Assembly: GCF_001274775.1 (NCBI RefSeq)
Contig: NZ_LGUE01000001.1
Location: 1,647,705 to 1,711,704 of the forward strand
Reading direction: 5' to 3'
DNA length: 64,000 nt
DNA from: Rossellomorea marisflavi
GTDB lineage: Bacteria; Bacillota; Bacilli; Bacillales; Bacillaceae_B
The notes beneath the pieces were generated by a model. It worked only from the letters and a program-made list of their open reading frames with translations, did not search any database and had not been told where the DNA came from. The translations under genes and the position numbers were made by a program. Positions 17,693 to 25,941 of the stretch are shown in pieces. Position 1 is the first letter of the stretch. Each line of letters opens with the position of its first letter.

Positions 17693-18943
17693 TCAGCAGA
17701 AGGTATCCTTTGGCTTCGGCACGGACAATCCGAATAACGGCCTCAGATAGAGGGCAAGGAACGTTCCGGAAAGGGCTACGATTCCCCATACATATCCGTG
17801 AAGGCTGAATGAAGCGATTCCGCCGAAATACGCACCGATATTGCATCCAAAGGCAAGCCGGGCACCATATCCCATCATCAGACCGCCGATGACGGAGGCC
17901 ATGGCGTTCCCGCCTGTAATCTTATTGAATCTGAAAAGACCACCTGCAGCCGAGGCAAGGAATGCCCCAAGGATCACGCCGAAGTTCAACACGGTTGTGG
18001 AATCACTGAAGATGGAAGCCTGAAGGGCGCTTGCATTCTCGCCCGTCCAATATCCCCAGCTCGCCACATCGATCCCCATGAGTGAGGCAGCTTTTGAACC
18101 CCAAAGGGCAAATGCGGAAGTGATTCCCCAAGGTGTCCCGCGTGTCATAAGCGTCAGCGCATTGAGTACAGCGAGGACGACAGCGGCAGCCATAAGCGGC
18201 CAGGAACCGCGCACAACCCGCTTCCATCCTTTCGCACTAGGCAATGCTGCCATGCGGGGAGGATTCTTCACCTTCTCGACCCTAAGCGTCACCCATGCCA
18301 CAAGGCCAAAGAAGATGAGGGATATAATCCAGGCACCTGTGTAACCGAGACCCGTAGAAGTGGCAAGTGAAAACGGCTTGAATGAAGGCATCTCTTCTGT
18401 CCAGAAAGGCAGATGATAAGCCCCCACCGTCGAACCGACAATAAAGAATAGCAGCGTGATGAACATGACGGAACGGCCTCCCCCTACGGCATATAGGGTA
18501 CCGGAAGCACATCCGCCCCCGAGCTGCATCCCGATTCCGAACACGAAGGCACCGACAAGCAGGCTCACTCCTACAGGGGAGACATACCCCGTCGCCTGTC
18601 CGCCGAAAAATGTAAACCCGGTAGCAAGGATCGGGGCGAAGAGTGTGACCGCGATGGCAAGCATGAGCATATGGGCCCTGAGTGCTTGGCCGTTCCCCAC
18701 CGACATCACCCGGCGGAACGCAGATGTGAAGCCAAATCGTGCATGAAATAGGGTGAATCCTAATAAGAGACCGAGAATCAGGAGCACGACCTGGCTGACA
18801 TCTTGGGTGAAAGCGAGATAGATGACCAGTACGGCAGATACGATGCTGCCCCCGGCCACCAATGGAATTTGAGGGGGATTCAATGCTTTCCCTCCTTGGA
18901 CCGGGCCTTTCTGCTCTGATACCGGTTGAATAACTTTCGTCAT
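17693..18943 (-). CDS. YeeE/YedE family sulphur-compound transporter
   Basis: This 416-aa membrane protein is of the YeeE/YedE (TsuA-like) family and has about nine to eleven hydrophobic segments. Conserved cysteines lie in the two pseudo-repeat signatures: GGGCASGTLY in the N-terminal half and LAFGCNIGAYFGG in the C-terminal half. Characterised members import thiosulphate through such cysteines, so uptake of thiosulphate or a related sulphur compound is a reasonable inference. AAAGGAGG precedes the ATG. No sulphurtransferase or TusA-like partner lies next to it, so there is no context support for the substrate. Confidence 0.85.
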   Translation of the reverse strand: MTKVIQPVSEQKGPVQGGKALNPPQIPLVAGGSIVSAVLVIYLAFTQDVSQVVLLILGLLLGFTLFHARFGFTSAFRRVMSVGNGQALRAHMLMLAIAVTLFAPILATGFTFFGGQATGYVSPVGVSLLVGAFVFGIGMQLGGGCASGTLYAVGGGRSVMFITLLFFIVGSTVGAYHLPFWTEEMPSFKPFSLATSTGLGYTGAWIISLIFFGLVAWVTLRVEKVKNPPRMAALPSAKGWKRVVRGSWPLMAAAVVLAVLNALTLMTRGTPWGITSAFALWGSKAASLMGIDVASWGYWTGENASALQASIFSDSTTVLNFGVILGAFLASAAGGLFRFNKITGGNAMASVIGGLMMGYGARLAFGCNIGAYFGGIASFSLHGYVWGIVALSGTFLALYLRPLFGLSVPKPKDTFC

Positions 18944-19092
18944 TTTAATCCTCCTTTTCTGATTGTAATGGTTGGATTTTAAACGATTCTGAACGACTTG
19001 TCAAAAATCCGCTCTTCTCCTTTTACCCATTTCCGCAGGAACTATTCTCCCTGCAGCAGGTCGAGATTCCAAGAAAAGCGCCAGGACCAATG

Positions 19093-19122
19093 AAAAAAGG
19101 ACCTTTCCTTTAGGAAAGATCC
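19093..19122 (-). terminator. Intrinsic terminator of the kinase-like gene
   Basis: On the minus strand GGATCTTTCC pairs with GGAAAGGTCC around TAAA, then a TTTTTT run. It lies 2 bases past the stop. Confidence 0.87.
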
Positions 19123-19124
19123 GT

Positions 19125-19805
19125 CTATTGCTTATTGAAAGGAATGAACTTGGACAGCATGGCCATGAAGTCTTCTATGGTAGATGGCCTGTTTACCCAC
19201 TGATGGTACCATTTGCGGACCGTTTCAACGACCCAGAAGGGGATTGCTCTCCCGTCGATAAGGGAATAAAACTCGTCGTATCCCTTCTTGAGGTGCTCCC
19301 AACGATAATCATTGCCATCCAGGATGTACTCGGAAACATCGACGATCTTTGCCCTTCCATCTTGCAAAAGGATATTCTTCAAATGGATGTCCCTTGGGTT
19401 AAGACCGACGCTCCTTACATACTCCCTCGCCTCTTCTACTCCGTCGACTACATGTTTCGGGATATGAATCCCCTGCAGGACGCAATCGAATAGCGTGATG
19501 CCTGATTCAAAACTCAGTACGAGGATATTCCCATAGGTTCCATAACAGCGTGGAAAGTAATGTGATTCCCCGAGCGCTTTATAGACGCGGGCTTCTGCCT
19601 CGACTTTATCGGCTTTGGTTGTTGCGTACACTTTGAAGGCATACTCCGGATAGTCAGGGGAGCGGAATACGGCAGCGTCCGTCCCGATTCCCACGCAGGT
19701 GAACCCTTCATATTCACCACGGATGGTCACTGGTTCATTGTCATCCGTCGAAGTGACGGTAATCTGATTTAATGAAGAGATGAGCTGTTTCCATTCATGA
19801 GACAT
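19125..19805 (-). CDS. Protein kinase-like fold protein
   Basis: This 226-aa soluble protein has a compact kinase-like fold. Visible elements are a glycine-poor N-lobe with GIGTDAAVFRS, the likely ATP-binding lysine in YAFKVYA (about residue 58), and a catalytic loop NPRDIHLKNILL. The spacing D-x-H-x-x-N of that loop is typical of aminoglycoside-phosphotransferase/RIO-type kinases rather than of Hanks kinases. The metal-binding aspartate is in KIVDVSEY. It resembles small Bacillus proteins annotated as serine/threonine kinases of the YrzF type. The substrate is unknown. The ribosome site AAAGGGG is present, and the gene stands alone with its own terminator. Confidence 0.75.
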   Translation of the reverse strand: MSHEWKQLISSLNQITVTSTDDNEPVTIRGEYEGFTCVGIGTDAAVFRSPDYPEYAFKVYATTKADKVEAEARVYKALGESHYFPRCYGTYGNILVLSFESGITLFDCVLQGIHIPKHVVDGVEEAREYVRSVGLNPRDIHLKNILLQDGRAKIVDVSEYILDGNDYRWEHLKKGYDEFYSLIDGRAIPFWVVETVRKWYHQWVNRPSTIEDFMAMLSKFIPFNKQ

Positions 19806-19945
19806 GCTGATTCCCCTTTCAGGATATGTTCAAAACACTATAGCATGATTGTCAGAAAACTGATATAAATCTGCATCTGGTACTATCACCCAGCCAAAAA
19901 AGATAACGCTTACATATAGTGATATCAATGAAAGGAGGTACTACC

Positions 19946-20131
19946 ATGGATCGATTCATCCTGCTGATGCTCGCCAGCATCCTCTCCGGTTTTGCGCTAT
20001 TGAGGCTCCCGCTTAGCGGAACATTCCTTGAAGGGATTTCACCAGTGACAGACGTCATCGGTATCATCACGGTCTTGTTGTTCTCTTTATTCCTCATTTA
20101 CAAGGGGCTGCGCGCCCTCCTCACCAATTAA
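19946..20131 (+). CDS. Small membrane protein of unknown function
   Basis: This 61-residue protein has two hydrophobic stretches (about residues 3-20 and 35-55), joined by a short loop containing LPLSGTFLEGISPVTD. No family is recognised. A textbook AAAGGAGG is centred 9 bases before the ATG at 19946, and a clean hairpin terminator follows directly, which argues that it is a real monocistronic gene. An upstream ATG at 19928 in the same frame is less likely because it would leave the ribosome site inside the coding region. Confidence 0.7.
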   Translation: MDRFILLMLASILSGFALLRLPLSGTFLEGISPVTDVIGIITVLLFSLFLIYKGLRALLTN

Positions 20132-20162
20132 AAAAAAGGACTCGTTCATTCGCGAGTCCTTT
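20132..20162. terminator. Bidirectional terminator after the small membrane gene
   Basis: AAAGGACTCG and CGAGTCCTTT form a 10-bp stem flanked by an A-run on one side and T-rich sequence on the other. It lies between two converging genes. Confidence 0.88.
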
Positions 20163-20178
20163 CCCATGTGCAGAAGAG

Positions 20179-20955
20179 TCACTTCCCTTTAAACTCCGCC
20201 TTGCGTTTTTGGCTAAAGGCCAACAGTGCTTCCACACGATCTTCTGTTGGGATCAGTCGTTCATAAGCCTTTCGTTCAATCTGGAGGCCAGACTGCAGAT
20301 CAACGTTCATACCGGATTTCACCGCATATTTTGCCTGTTGCACAGCAATAGGGCCATTATTCAGCATAGGGTCAATAAAGTCGTATACCTCTTCCATGAA
20401 GCGGTCTTTTCCAAAGACCCTGTTCACCAACCCCACATCAAGCGCTTCCTCTGAAGTCAGCCGCTTGGCCGTAAGGATCAGTTCCAGCGCTTTCGATTCC
20501 CCGATCAATCTTGGAAGACGCTGGGTACCGCCCGCACCTGGTATGATGGCAAGACTCGTTTCAGTCAGTCCCATGGACGTGCCTTCAACCACCAGGCGGA
20601 AATCACATGCCAGTGCAAGTTCCATCCCCCCGCCGAATGCATATCCATTCATGGCGGCAATGGTCGGCTGCGGCAGCATGGCCACTTCATTGAATACTTC
20701 TCCGATCTTATATACGTTCCGTACGACCTGCTGATCCGTAAGGGTTTTGCGCTCCTTCAGATCGGCCCCTACACTGAATGCTTTCTCGCCGCTTCCAGTG
20801 AAGATCACCGCCCGTACATCAGGGTTCAGCCTGAGAGATTCCACGATTTGCTGCAGTTCGTGCAGGGAATCATAATGAAAGGCGTTCATGGCATCTGGAC
20901 GGTTGATTGTCACTACCGCCACATGATCCTTTTGTTCCAACAGAATGTATTCCAT
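20179..20955 (-). CDS. Enoyl-CoA hydratase/isomerase family protein
   Basis: This 258-aa crotonase-fold enzyme hydrates 2-enoyl-CoA in fatty-acid beta-oxidation. The CoA-binding and oxyanion stretches are clear: FSVGADLKER near residue 60 and MNGYAFGGGMELALACDFR near 105. The catalytic acids Glu (GGGMELA) and Glu in TSLAIIPGAGGTQRLPR have their usual positions. The gene follows the acyl-CoA ligase gene lcfB by 63 bases on the same strand, so both steps may be co-expressed. GGGGAGTG precedes the ATG. The exact chain-length preference and whether it hydrates or isomerises cannot be told from sequence. Confidence 0.9.
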   Translation of the reverse strand: MEYILLEQKDHVAVVTINRPDAMNAFHYDSLHELQQIVESLRLNPDVRAVIFTGSGEKAFSVGADLKERKTLTDQQVVRNVYKIGEVFNEVAMLPQPTIAAMNGYAFGGGMELALACDFRLVVEGTSMGLTETSLAIIPGAGGTQRLPRLIGESKALELILTAKRLTSEEALDVGLVNRVFGKDRFMEEVYDFIDPMLNNGPIAVQQAKYAVKSGMNVDLQSGLQIERKAYERLIPTEDRVEALLAFSQKRKAEFKGK

Positions 20956-21018
20956 ACTTCACTCCCCTTTCCTCATGTCTCTACGTATATTCGACATGTT
21001 TCGAAAAAAACCTCTAAA

Positions 21019-22575
21019 TCATGGATTCAGTACCTGTGCTTTCAACGCTCTCCTCAAAATCTTGCCGGTTGTGTTCTTAGGCAGTTCTTCGAGAAATTCG
21101 ATGGAAGAAGGAAGTTTATATTTTGCCAATCGCTCACGACAATACTCCATCACCTCTTCTTCAGACAAAGCCGGATCTTTCCTCACGACGTAACAGCTCA
21201 CGGCTTCCCCTTTCTCGGGATGCGGGACCCCGATGACGGCTGCTTCCACGATCTCAGGATGATCATACAGCACTTCTTCTATTTCCCTTGGATACACATT
21301 GAACCCCCCGACGATGATCAGCTCTTTTTTCCGATCCACGATATAGAAGTACCCCTCTTCATCCATGCGGGCCAAATCACCGGTGTAAAGCCACCCGTCC
21401 CTGATTGCGGCTTGGGTTTCTTCTTCCATTTTGTAATACCCCTTCATCACGTTCGGTCCATTTACAATCAATTCCCCCACTTGCCCAGGCGGGACCTCCT
21501 CTCCGAGTTCATTGACAACTTTATTCTTGATGCTCATGATCGATGTTCCGATCGAACCGGGCTTTCTTGGGCGATCGAGTGGATTGAAACAGGTCACCGG
21601 TGAAGCCTCGGATAATCCATAGCCTTCTGAAATCATGACGTTGAACTTCTGCTCGAAGTTTTTCAAGAGCGCAACTGGCATGGAAGCTCCTCCGGATATA
21701 CAGAGCCTGAGGGAACTGAGGTCATCGGGATCTCCATCAGTGTACTGGTAGAGGAAATTATACATGGTCGGTACACCTGCAAATACGGTCGGTTTATGCA
21801 TCCTGGATAACCCGAAGATCCCCTTTGGACTGAACTTAGGAGCGATGAGAAGGGTAGCACCCATCATGAGCGGAGCATTGAGTGCCACTGTGAGACAGAA
21901 CACATGGAACATGGGAAGGGCCGTGATGACACGATCTTGTTCACTCATCTGGAGGTATGTTCCGACATCCCATGCATTTGAATAGACATTCTTATGTGTC
22001 AGCATGGCTCCTTTCGGCTTTCCTGTTGTTCCCGAAGTGTAAAGTATGATGGCTGTATCATCTTCTGCTACCTCTGCCCCTTCAAAATCCGTACCGCCAA
22101 GGGAAAGTACATTTGTAAACGATTTCATTTTTGGATTCAACAAACCGATTCGTTCAAGATCCACCCCTTTTGCCCTGTCATCCCCCGATTCACAGAGAAT
22201 GACGTGATCAACGGATTGAAGAAGCGATTCAAGTTTACCCATGAGTGGAACCATGAGATCCAATGTGATGACCGCCTTCACATCCCCATTACTCAGTATG
22301 TACCCCATTTCATCGGGTGTATAGATCGGATTGATCGGGATGACCCTTAATCCCAAACGAAGCGCGCCGTAAAGACCGATAATGAAATGAGGCGAGTTCC
22401 CCAGTATGAGAGCAATATGATCCCCCCTCTTCAAGCCAAGGCTTTCCAAACCGCCCGCAAAGTGGGAAACCGAATCATCAAGCTCCCTGTAAGAAACGGA
22501 TGTGTCCAAGAAATGATACGCGATCTTCTCCCCTTTGTCCTGTGAAACTTCCTTTAACCGTGAAGCAATATTCAT
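21019..22575 (-). CDS. lcfB: Long-chain acyl-CoA ligase (LcfB/YhfL)
   Basis: This 518-aa AMP-forming acyl-CoA synthetase activates fatty acids with ATP and CoA. The AMP-binding P-loop [14 protein letters not shown] is at about residue 175. Motif [10 protein letters not shown] follows, then [32 protein letters not shown], and the C-terminal lysine motif [11 protein letters not shown]. Length and neighbours (lplJ, yhfI, yhfH upstream) match B. subtilis yhfL/lcfB, a FadR-regulated gene. A perfect-arm FadR-type palindrome lies 26 bases before the start codon, so control by fatty acids is likely. AAAGGGAGGGG precedes the ATG. Confidence 0.93.
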   Translation of the reverse strand: MNIASRLKEVSQDKGEKIAYHFLDTSVSYRELDDSVSHFAGGLESLGLKRGDHIALILGNSPHFIIGLYGALRLGLRVIPINPIYTPDEMGYILSNGDVKAVITLDLMVPLMGKLESLLQSVDHVILCESGDDRAKGVDLERIGLLNPKMKSFTNVLSLGGTDFEGAEVAEDDTAIILYTSGTTGKPKGAMLTHKNVYSNAWDVGTYLQMSEQDRVITALPMFHVFCLTVALNAPLMMGATLLIAPKFSPKGIFGLSRMHKPTVFAGVPTMYNFLYQYTDGDPDDLSSLRLCISGGASMPVALLKNFEQKFNVMISEGYGLSEASPVTCFNPLDRPRKPGSIGTSIMSIKNKVVNELGEEVPPGQVGELIVNGPNVMKGYYKMEEETQAAIRDGWLYTGDLARMDEEGYFYIVDRKKELIIVGGFNVYPREIEEVLYDHPEIVEAAVIGVPHPEKGEAVSCYVVRKDPALSEEEVMEYCRERLAKYKLPSSIEFLEELPKNTTGKILRRALKAQVLNP

Positions 22576-22600
22576 TCCTGCCCCTCCCTTTTTCTCGAAA

Positions 22601-22618
22601 TGAATGAATCATCATTCA
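22601..22618. promoter_or_regulatory. FadR-type operator upstream of lcfB
   Basis: TGAATGAATCATCATTCA is an inverted repeat with perfect 7-base arms (TGAATGA/TCATTCA) and a 4-base spacer. This agrees with the Bacillus FadR (YsiA) consensus as I remember it. It overlaps the expected promoter region of lcfB, so repression relieved by long-chain acyl-CoA is expected. Confidence 0.82.
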
Positions 22619-22731
22619 TTAAACTAGTAAAAGTATTCAAAATATATTCTATTAAAAGAAAAGTCAGATTGCAAGATTTAAACCATCTAGCCCCCTTAAC
22701 CTCTGCCACTTAGGATATCGCGATCAACATG

Positions 22732-22761
22732 AAAAAAGGCAGGCCGCAATGGCCCGCCTTC
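22732..22761 (-). terminator. Terminator of lplJ
   Basis: On the minus strand AAGGCGGGCC pairs with GGCCTGCCTT (one mismatch) around a 5-base loop and runs into TTTTTTC. It lies 7 bases past the lplJ stop. Confidence 0.85.
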
Positions 22762-22767
22762 CCACAC

Positions 22768-23754
22768 TTAATAGACTAAATCGATAAATTCCTCTTTCGT
22801 CACTTTCCCGAAGTAATGTTGGATATCCATATCTTCGAGAACGTGTTCGATTTCGCTGCGCTCATAACGGGTACCTGTAAGCTTTTCTTCAATTTCGTCC
22901 ACATTGCCGACTCCGAAGAAATCTCCGTATATCTTGCAGTTTTCAATGGTGCCCTTTCTTACTTCCAATCTCACATCGATCTGACCGACAGGGAAACGAT
23001 GGGAGTGCTGGAGATTGAACGAAGGTGATTTCCCATAATTCCAATCCCAGTTCTGATAGCGTTCCTTGGACAAAGCGTGAATGCGATCCCAGTCCTCATC
23101 GGTCAAAACATATTCTTCTACATCGCTGTCATTGAAAATGTACTTGAGAAGGGTGGACCTGAATTCTTCAATCGTCAATTTTTCTTCAAGGAATTCAGAA
23201 ATATTCGCCACCCGGCTCCGGATCGATTTGATGCCTTTCGATTCAATCTTGTCCTTTTTCACCCGTAGGGCAGATACAACGTTTTCCATTTCAGAATCAA
23301 ACAGCAGTGTACCATGGCTGAACATGCGGCCCCTGGTAGAGAACTGGGCGTTACCGGAAATCTTCCTTCCTTCTGCAAGGATATCATTCCTTCCGCTCAG
23401 CTCCGCTTTGACGCCCAGTTTATTCAATGCTTCGATCACTGGTTCGGTAAACTTCTTGAAGTTGTGGAAGCTGTCACCATCGTCCTTGGTGATGAAGCTG
23501 AAGTTCAGGTTACCGAGATCATGATAAACGGCCCCTCCGCCCGAGAGTCGACGAACAACATGCAGCCCCTGCTTTTCCACGTAGTCCGTGTTGATCTCTT
23601 CGATCGTATTTTGATTTTTACCGATGATGATGGAAGGCTCGTTGATATAGAACAGCAGATAGCTCTCATCGATATCAAGGTTCTTAAGGGCGTATTCCTC
23701 TATGGCAAGATTGATCCGTGGATCCGTGATGCCTTTATTGTCTATGAATTTCAT
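22768..23754 (-). CDS. lplJ: Lipoate-protein ligase A (LplJ/YhfJ)
   Basis: This 328-aa enzyme adenylates free lipoate and transfers it to lipoyl domains of 2-oxoacid dehydrogenases and GcvH. The N-terminal catalytic domain shows INEPSIIIGKNQNT, the hallmark VRRLSGGGAVYHDLGNLNFSF (near residues 70-90), and SGRNDILAEGRKISGNAQF with the conserved lysine of the ligase site. The C-terminal accessory domain begins near 245. The gene lies 16 bases downstream of yhfI on the same strand, an order also seen in B. subtilis. GGAGG precedes the ATG. Confidence 0.94.
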   Translation of the reverse strand: MKFIDNKGITDPRINLAIEEYALKNLDIDESYLLFYINEPSIIIGKNQNTIEEINTDYVEKQGLHVVRRLSGGGAVYHDLGNLNFSFITKDDGDSFHNFKKFTEPVIEALNKLGVKAELSGRNDILAEGRKISGNAQFSTRGRMFSHGTLLFDSEMENVVSALRVKKDKIESKGIKSIRSRVANISEFLEEKLTIEEFRSTLLKYIFNDSDVEEYVLTDEDWDRIHALSKERYQNWDWNYGKSPSFNLQHSHRFPVGQIDVRLEVRKGTIENCKIYGDFFGVGNVDEIEEKLTGTRYERSEIEHVLEDMDIQHYFGKVTKEEFIDLVY

Positions 23755-23770
23755 GTTGATGATTCCTCCT

Positions 23771-24502
23771 CTATATGATCCATTCTTTGTTCATGGCAGC
23801 AAGTTCGATGGCCCCATTGAAGACTGTCCCTGCTTCTTCCACCAGTTGCTGAAGATTCCCGAAATGCGGAAGGTGAGTCAGGACAAGTCGTGATGCACCG
23901 GCATGATGGGCGAGTCGCCCTGCATCGATGCTCGTCATGTGACCGGCTCCCGAACCATCCATCCCTCCATAGAAATTACATTCACACAGCAGCAGATCAG
24001 CCTCACGGGCAAGTGGGATAAGGGATTCAGTAAAAGATGTATCCCCCGTATAATACAGCACCTTCCCATCTGCCTCGATCCTCATGGCATAGCACGGGGC
24101 AGGATGACGGGTCTTCACGAAGCTGATGGTAAAGGGGCCGACAGAAACGCTTGAGTCCCCTTTATATTCGATCCCCTCCATCACATCCCGATATGCAAGA
24201 GAGCGGAATCCCTGCTCGTCTTCGCGATGTCCATAGACCGGCAGTTTTTTCTTCGTTCCAAGAAAAGACTGAATCAGGAGAGCATGCTGAAGAACACCGA
24301 TATCCGCCACATGATCAGGGTGATAGTGTGAAAGGATGACGGCATCAAGCTGACTGACAGGAAAATGGGTCTGAAGCCTTGAGAGCACGCCGCTGCCACA
24401 GTCGATGAGGAGACGGAATCCGTCATGTTCCACTATGTATCCGGAGCTGGCCTCTCCGGCTTTCGGGTAACCACCCCAATGCCCGATAACAGTAAGTTTC
24501 AT
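23771..24502 (-). CDS. yhfI: Metallo-beta-lactamase fold hydrolase (YhfI)
   Basis: This 243-aa MBL-fold protein has all zinc ligands visible: HYHPDHVAD near residue 58, HPAPCYAM, YTGDTSFTESL near residue 155, and a final His in LTHLPHFG. It resembles the ribonuclease Z/phosphodiesterase branch rather than beta-lactamases. Substrate and pathway are unknown. GGAGG is placed 6 bases before the ATG. It is the first gene of the yhfI-lplJ pair, and the promoter region is shared divergently with the tiny yhfH gene. Confidence 0.88.
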   Translation of the reverse strand: MKLTVIGHWGGYPKAGEASSGYIVEHDGFRLLIDCGSGVLSRLQTHFPVSQLDAVILSHYHPDHVADIGVLQHALLIQSFLGTKKKLPVYGHREDEQGFRSLAYRDVMEGIEYKGDSSVSVGPFTISFVKTRHPAPCYAMRIEADGKVLYYTGDTSFTESLIPLAREADLLLCECNFYGGMDGSGAGHMTSIDAGRLAHHAGASRLVLTHLPHFGNLQQLVEEAGTVFNGAIELAAMNKEWII

Positions 24503-24687
24503 CTTGTACCTCCATTCTGTTGTGCGCTACTCATACTATACTTCATTGTGCCTAGTTTTTCATTTTTTCCGCCTATTTTTGAATAAATGGTTGACGCTTT
24601 TCATACTGTTATAATACAATAAAACAAATCGATCCATCAGTTATATAACAATAAGGATGGATACTAACCTGGAAGGTGATGATGAAC

Positions 24688-24822
24688 ATGGTAAAAAACA
24701 TTATGGAGTTTTTCAGGAACCTGCCGCCAAAGTCTTGTGCCCAATGCGGGGATGAAATCGAAGAACAGCACGAATGCTACGGCATATACTGCGAGAAGTG
24801 CACGACAGACTACGAGTATTAA
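24688..24822 (+). CDS. yhfH: YhfH-like small zinc-ribbon protein
   Basis: This 44-residue protein starts MVKNIMEFFRNLPPKSCAQC. Five cysteines include two CxxC pairs (Cys17/Cys20 and Cys35/Cys38), which suggests one bound zinc. Length, motif order and location beside yhfI match B. subtilis YhfH. GGAAGGTG lies 9 bases before the chosen ATG; ATGs at 24679 and 24682 are in the same frame but too close to the ribosome site. A hairpin terminator follows after 8 bases. The function is not known. Confidence 0.85.
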   Translation: MVKNIMEFFRNLPPKSCAQCGDEIEEQHECYGIYCEKCTTDYEY

Positions 24823-24830
24823 TATAGAGA

Positions 24831-24862
24831 AAAAAGTGGCGTCCCTGTATGGGCGCCACTTT
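24831..24862. terminator. Bidirectional terminator between yhfH and the YtkA-like lipoprotein gene
   Basis: AAAGTGGCG and CGCCACTTT form a 9-bp stem around a 12-base loop that can pair further (CCC/GGG). A T-run follows on the minus strand, with weaker T-rich sequence on the plus strand. Confidence 0.82.
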
Positions 24863-24888
24863 CAATGTTTTCTGTTCTATTCGATAGC

Positions 24889-25605
24889 TTAATCGACTTT
24901 TACGGTTTCCATGATGTGGTCGTGGACCTCGTCCCCTTTGGTCACATGGACCTTCACCATATATTCCCCCGCTTCAGGGAATGTGTGTTTCACTTCGTAT
25001 TCTCCATTCCCTTTTTCCGTTCCGTCGATCCATTCATGTTTTTCGACGCCTTCCTGGGAAATTTCAAGCCTTACCTCCGCCCCGGTCAATGGTTTTTTGT
25101 CATTTTCCACATGGACGGTAAAGACTTCATCTTGAGAGGCATTCAGTTCTTCCGGTGCCATGAAGTGGATGGAGGTGTCGCTTCCTTCATGGTGATGCTC
25201 ATGATCTCCCCCATTTCCGATCGTAATTTCTTCCTTTGGCATCGTATGCATATCCCGGGCGGTCACATGAGCCTGCACAACATATGTACCATCCTGATCG
25301 AATGTCGTTTCCCCTTTATAGAGTCCTTCTTTATCATGTTTTGCTTCTACCACTTTACTATCTTCTTTTTTATCTTTCGGCCATACTTCAAATTCAAGTT
25401 CCCCTGCATCATCCACCGCTTTATCACCTTGGGTCACCGTAACGGCAAGGGTCACTTTCTCCCCTTTATCTGCTTGTTTAGGAATATCGATTTGGGCATC
25501 GATCGGCTTTTGCATTTCTCCACCATCAGAAGACTTATCATTTCCTTGTCCGCATGCAGCCAAAATAATCGCAGTACCCATCAGAACCATCCATGCTTTT
25601 TTCAT
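24889..25605 (-). CDS. Lipoprotein with two YtkA/FixH-like domains
   Basis: This 238-aa surface lipoprotein has a signal peptide ending in LAACGQG, followed by a Ser/Gly/Lys-rich linker. Two similar Ig-like domains follow (about residues 35-125 and 145-238). Each has the pattern of the YtkA/FixH family, with GLYKGETTFDQDGTYVVQAHVTA in the first and NGEYEVKHTFPEAGEYMVKVHVT in the second. Between them is a histidine-rich stretch (HEHHHEG) that could bind a metal such as copper; that is inference. AAAGGAGTG precedes the ATG. The gene is monocistronic. Confidence 0.82.
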   Translation of the reverse strand: MKKAWMVLMGTAIILAACGQGNDKSSDGGEMQKPIDAQIDIPKQADKGEKVTLAVTVTQGDKAVDDAGELEFEVWPKDKKEDSKVVEAKHDKEGLYKGETTFDQDGTYVVQAHVTARDMHTMPKEEITIGNGGDHEHHHEGSDTSIHFMAPEELNASQDEVFTVHVENDKKPLTGAEVRLEISQEGVEKHEWIDGTEKGNGEYEVKHTFPEAGEYMVKVHVTKGDEVHDHIMETVKVD

Positions 25606-25941
25606 GGTCGATCCACTCCTTTACTTCATAGTTTCCATTCTAGTATTAATCGATCCTTCCACTAGTATACACCCGAGGAGGAGGACTGTATTTGTCCATT
25701 TTATGAAGGTCAGGAAGTGAGGCTTTCATATACCTGCCCCCTGTTGCTTCACTGAAAGGTATCTTGGGATTTTCATACTTCCCCTAAAGGTATTGTCGTT
25801 TCCTTCGCCTTGGCTAGCATCACTATGATTGTGGGGATACATATATAGACAAAAACATCCGAACGCATTCGATTCCAATGAAGGAACTCCAATGATCCGG
25901 ATGTTTTTTGTCAGGAACACATTTATCCTAGTTCCTATCTA
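25606..25941. other. Gene-free interval between the YtkA-like gene and yhgE
   Basis: These 336 bases hold the promoter region of the lipoprotein gene on the right-to-left strand and the long yhgE terminator hairpin at 25848-25912. Short frames here lack ribosome sites and family resemblance. I see no other organised element. Confidence 0.6.
25848..25912. terminator. Long terminator hairpin downstream of yhgE
   Basis: GACAAAAACATCCG and CGGATGTTTTTTGTC form the outer stem of a 65-base hairpin whose interior can pair further (ATTCCAATG with its partly complementary partner). It lies 30 bases past the yhgE stop. Confidence 0.75.

Noticed and set aside
19125-19805. Classical Hanks serine/threonine kinase
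   Set aside because: The catalytic loop spacing (D-x-H-x-x-N) and missing glycine loop fit an aminoglycoside-phosphotransferase/RIO-like fold better, so only a kinase-like label is given.
20848-21603. Plus-strand open frame of 251 codons
   Set aside because: It is antisense across the hydratase and lcfB genes, with no ribosome site and implausible composition.
24865-25665. Plus-strand open frame of 266 codons
   Set aside because: It is antisense to the YtkA/FixH-like lipoprotein and made of Phe/His-rich sequence without homology. Its start lies just past a terminator and has no ribosome site.
25726-25920. Minus-strand frame of 64 codons upstream of the YtkA-like gene
   Set aside because: It begins inside the long yhgE terminator hairpin and has no ribosome site.
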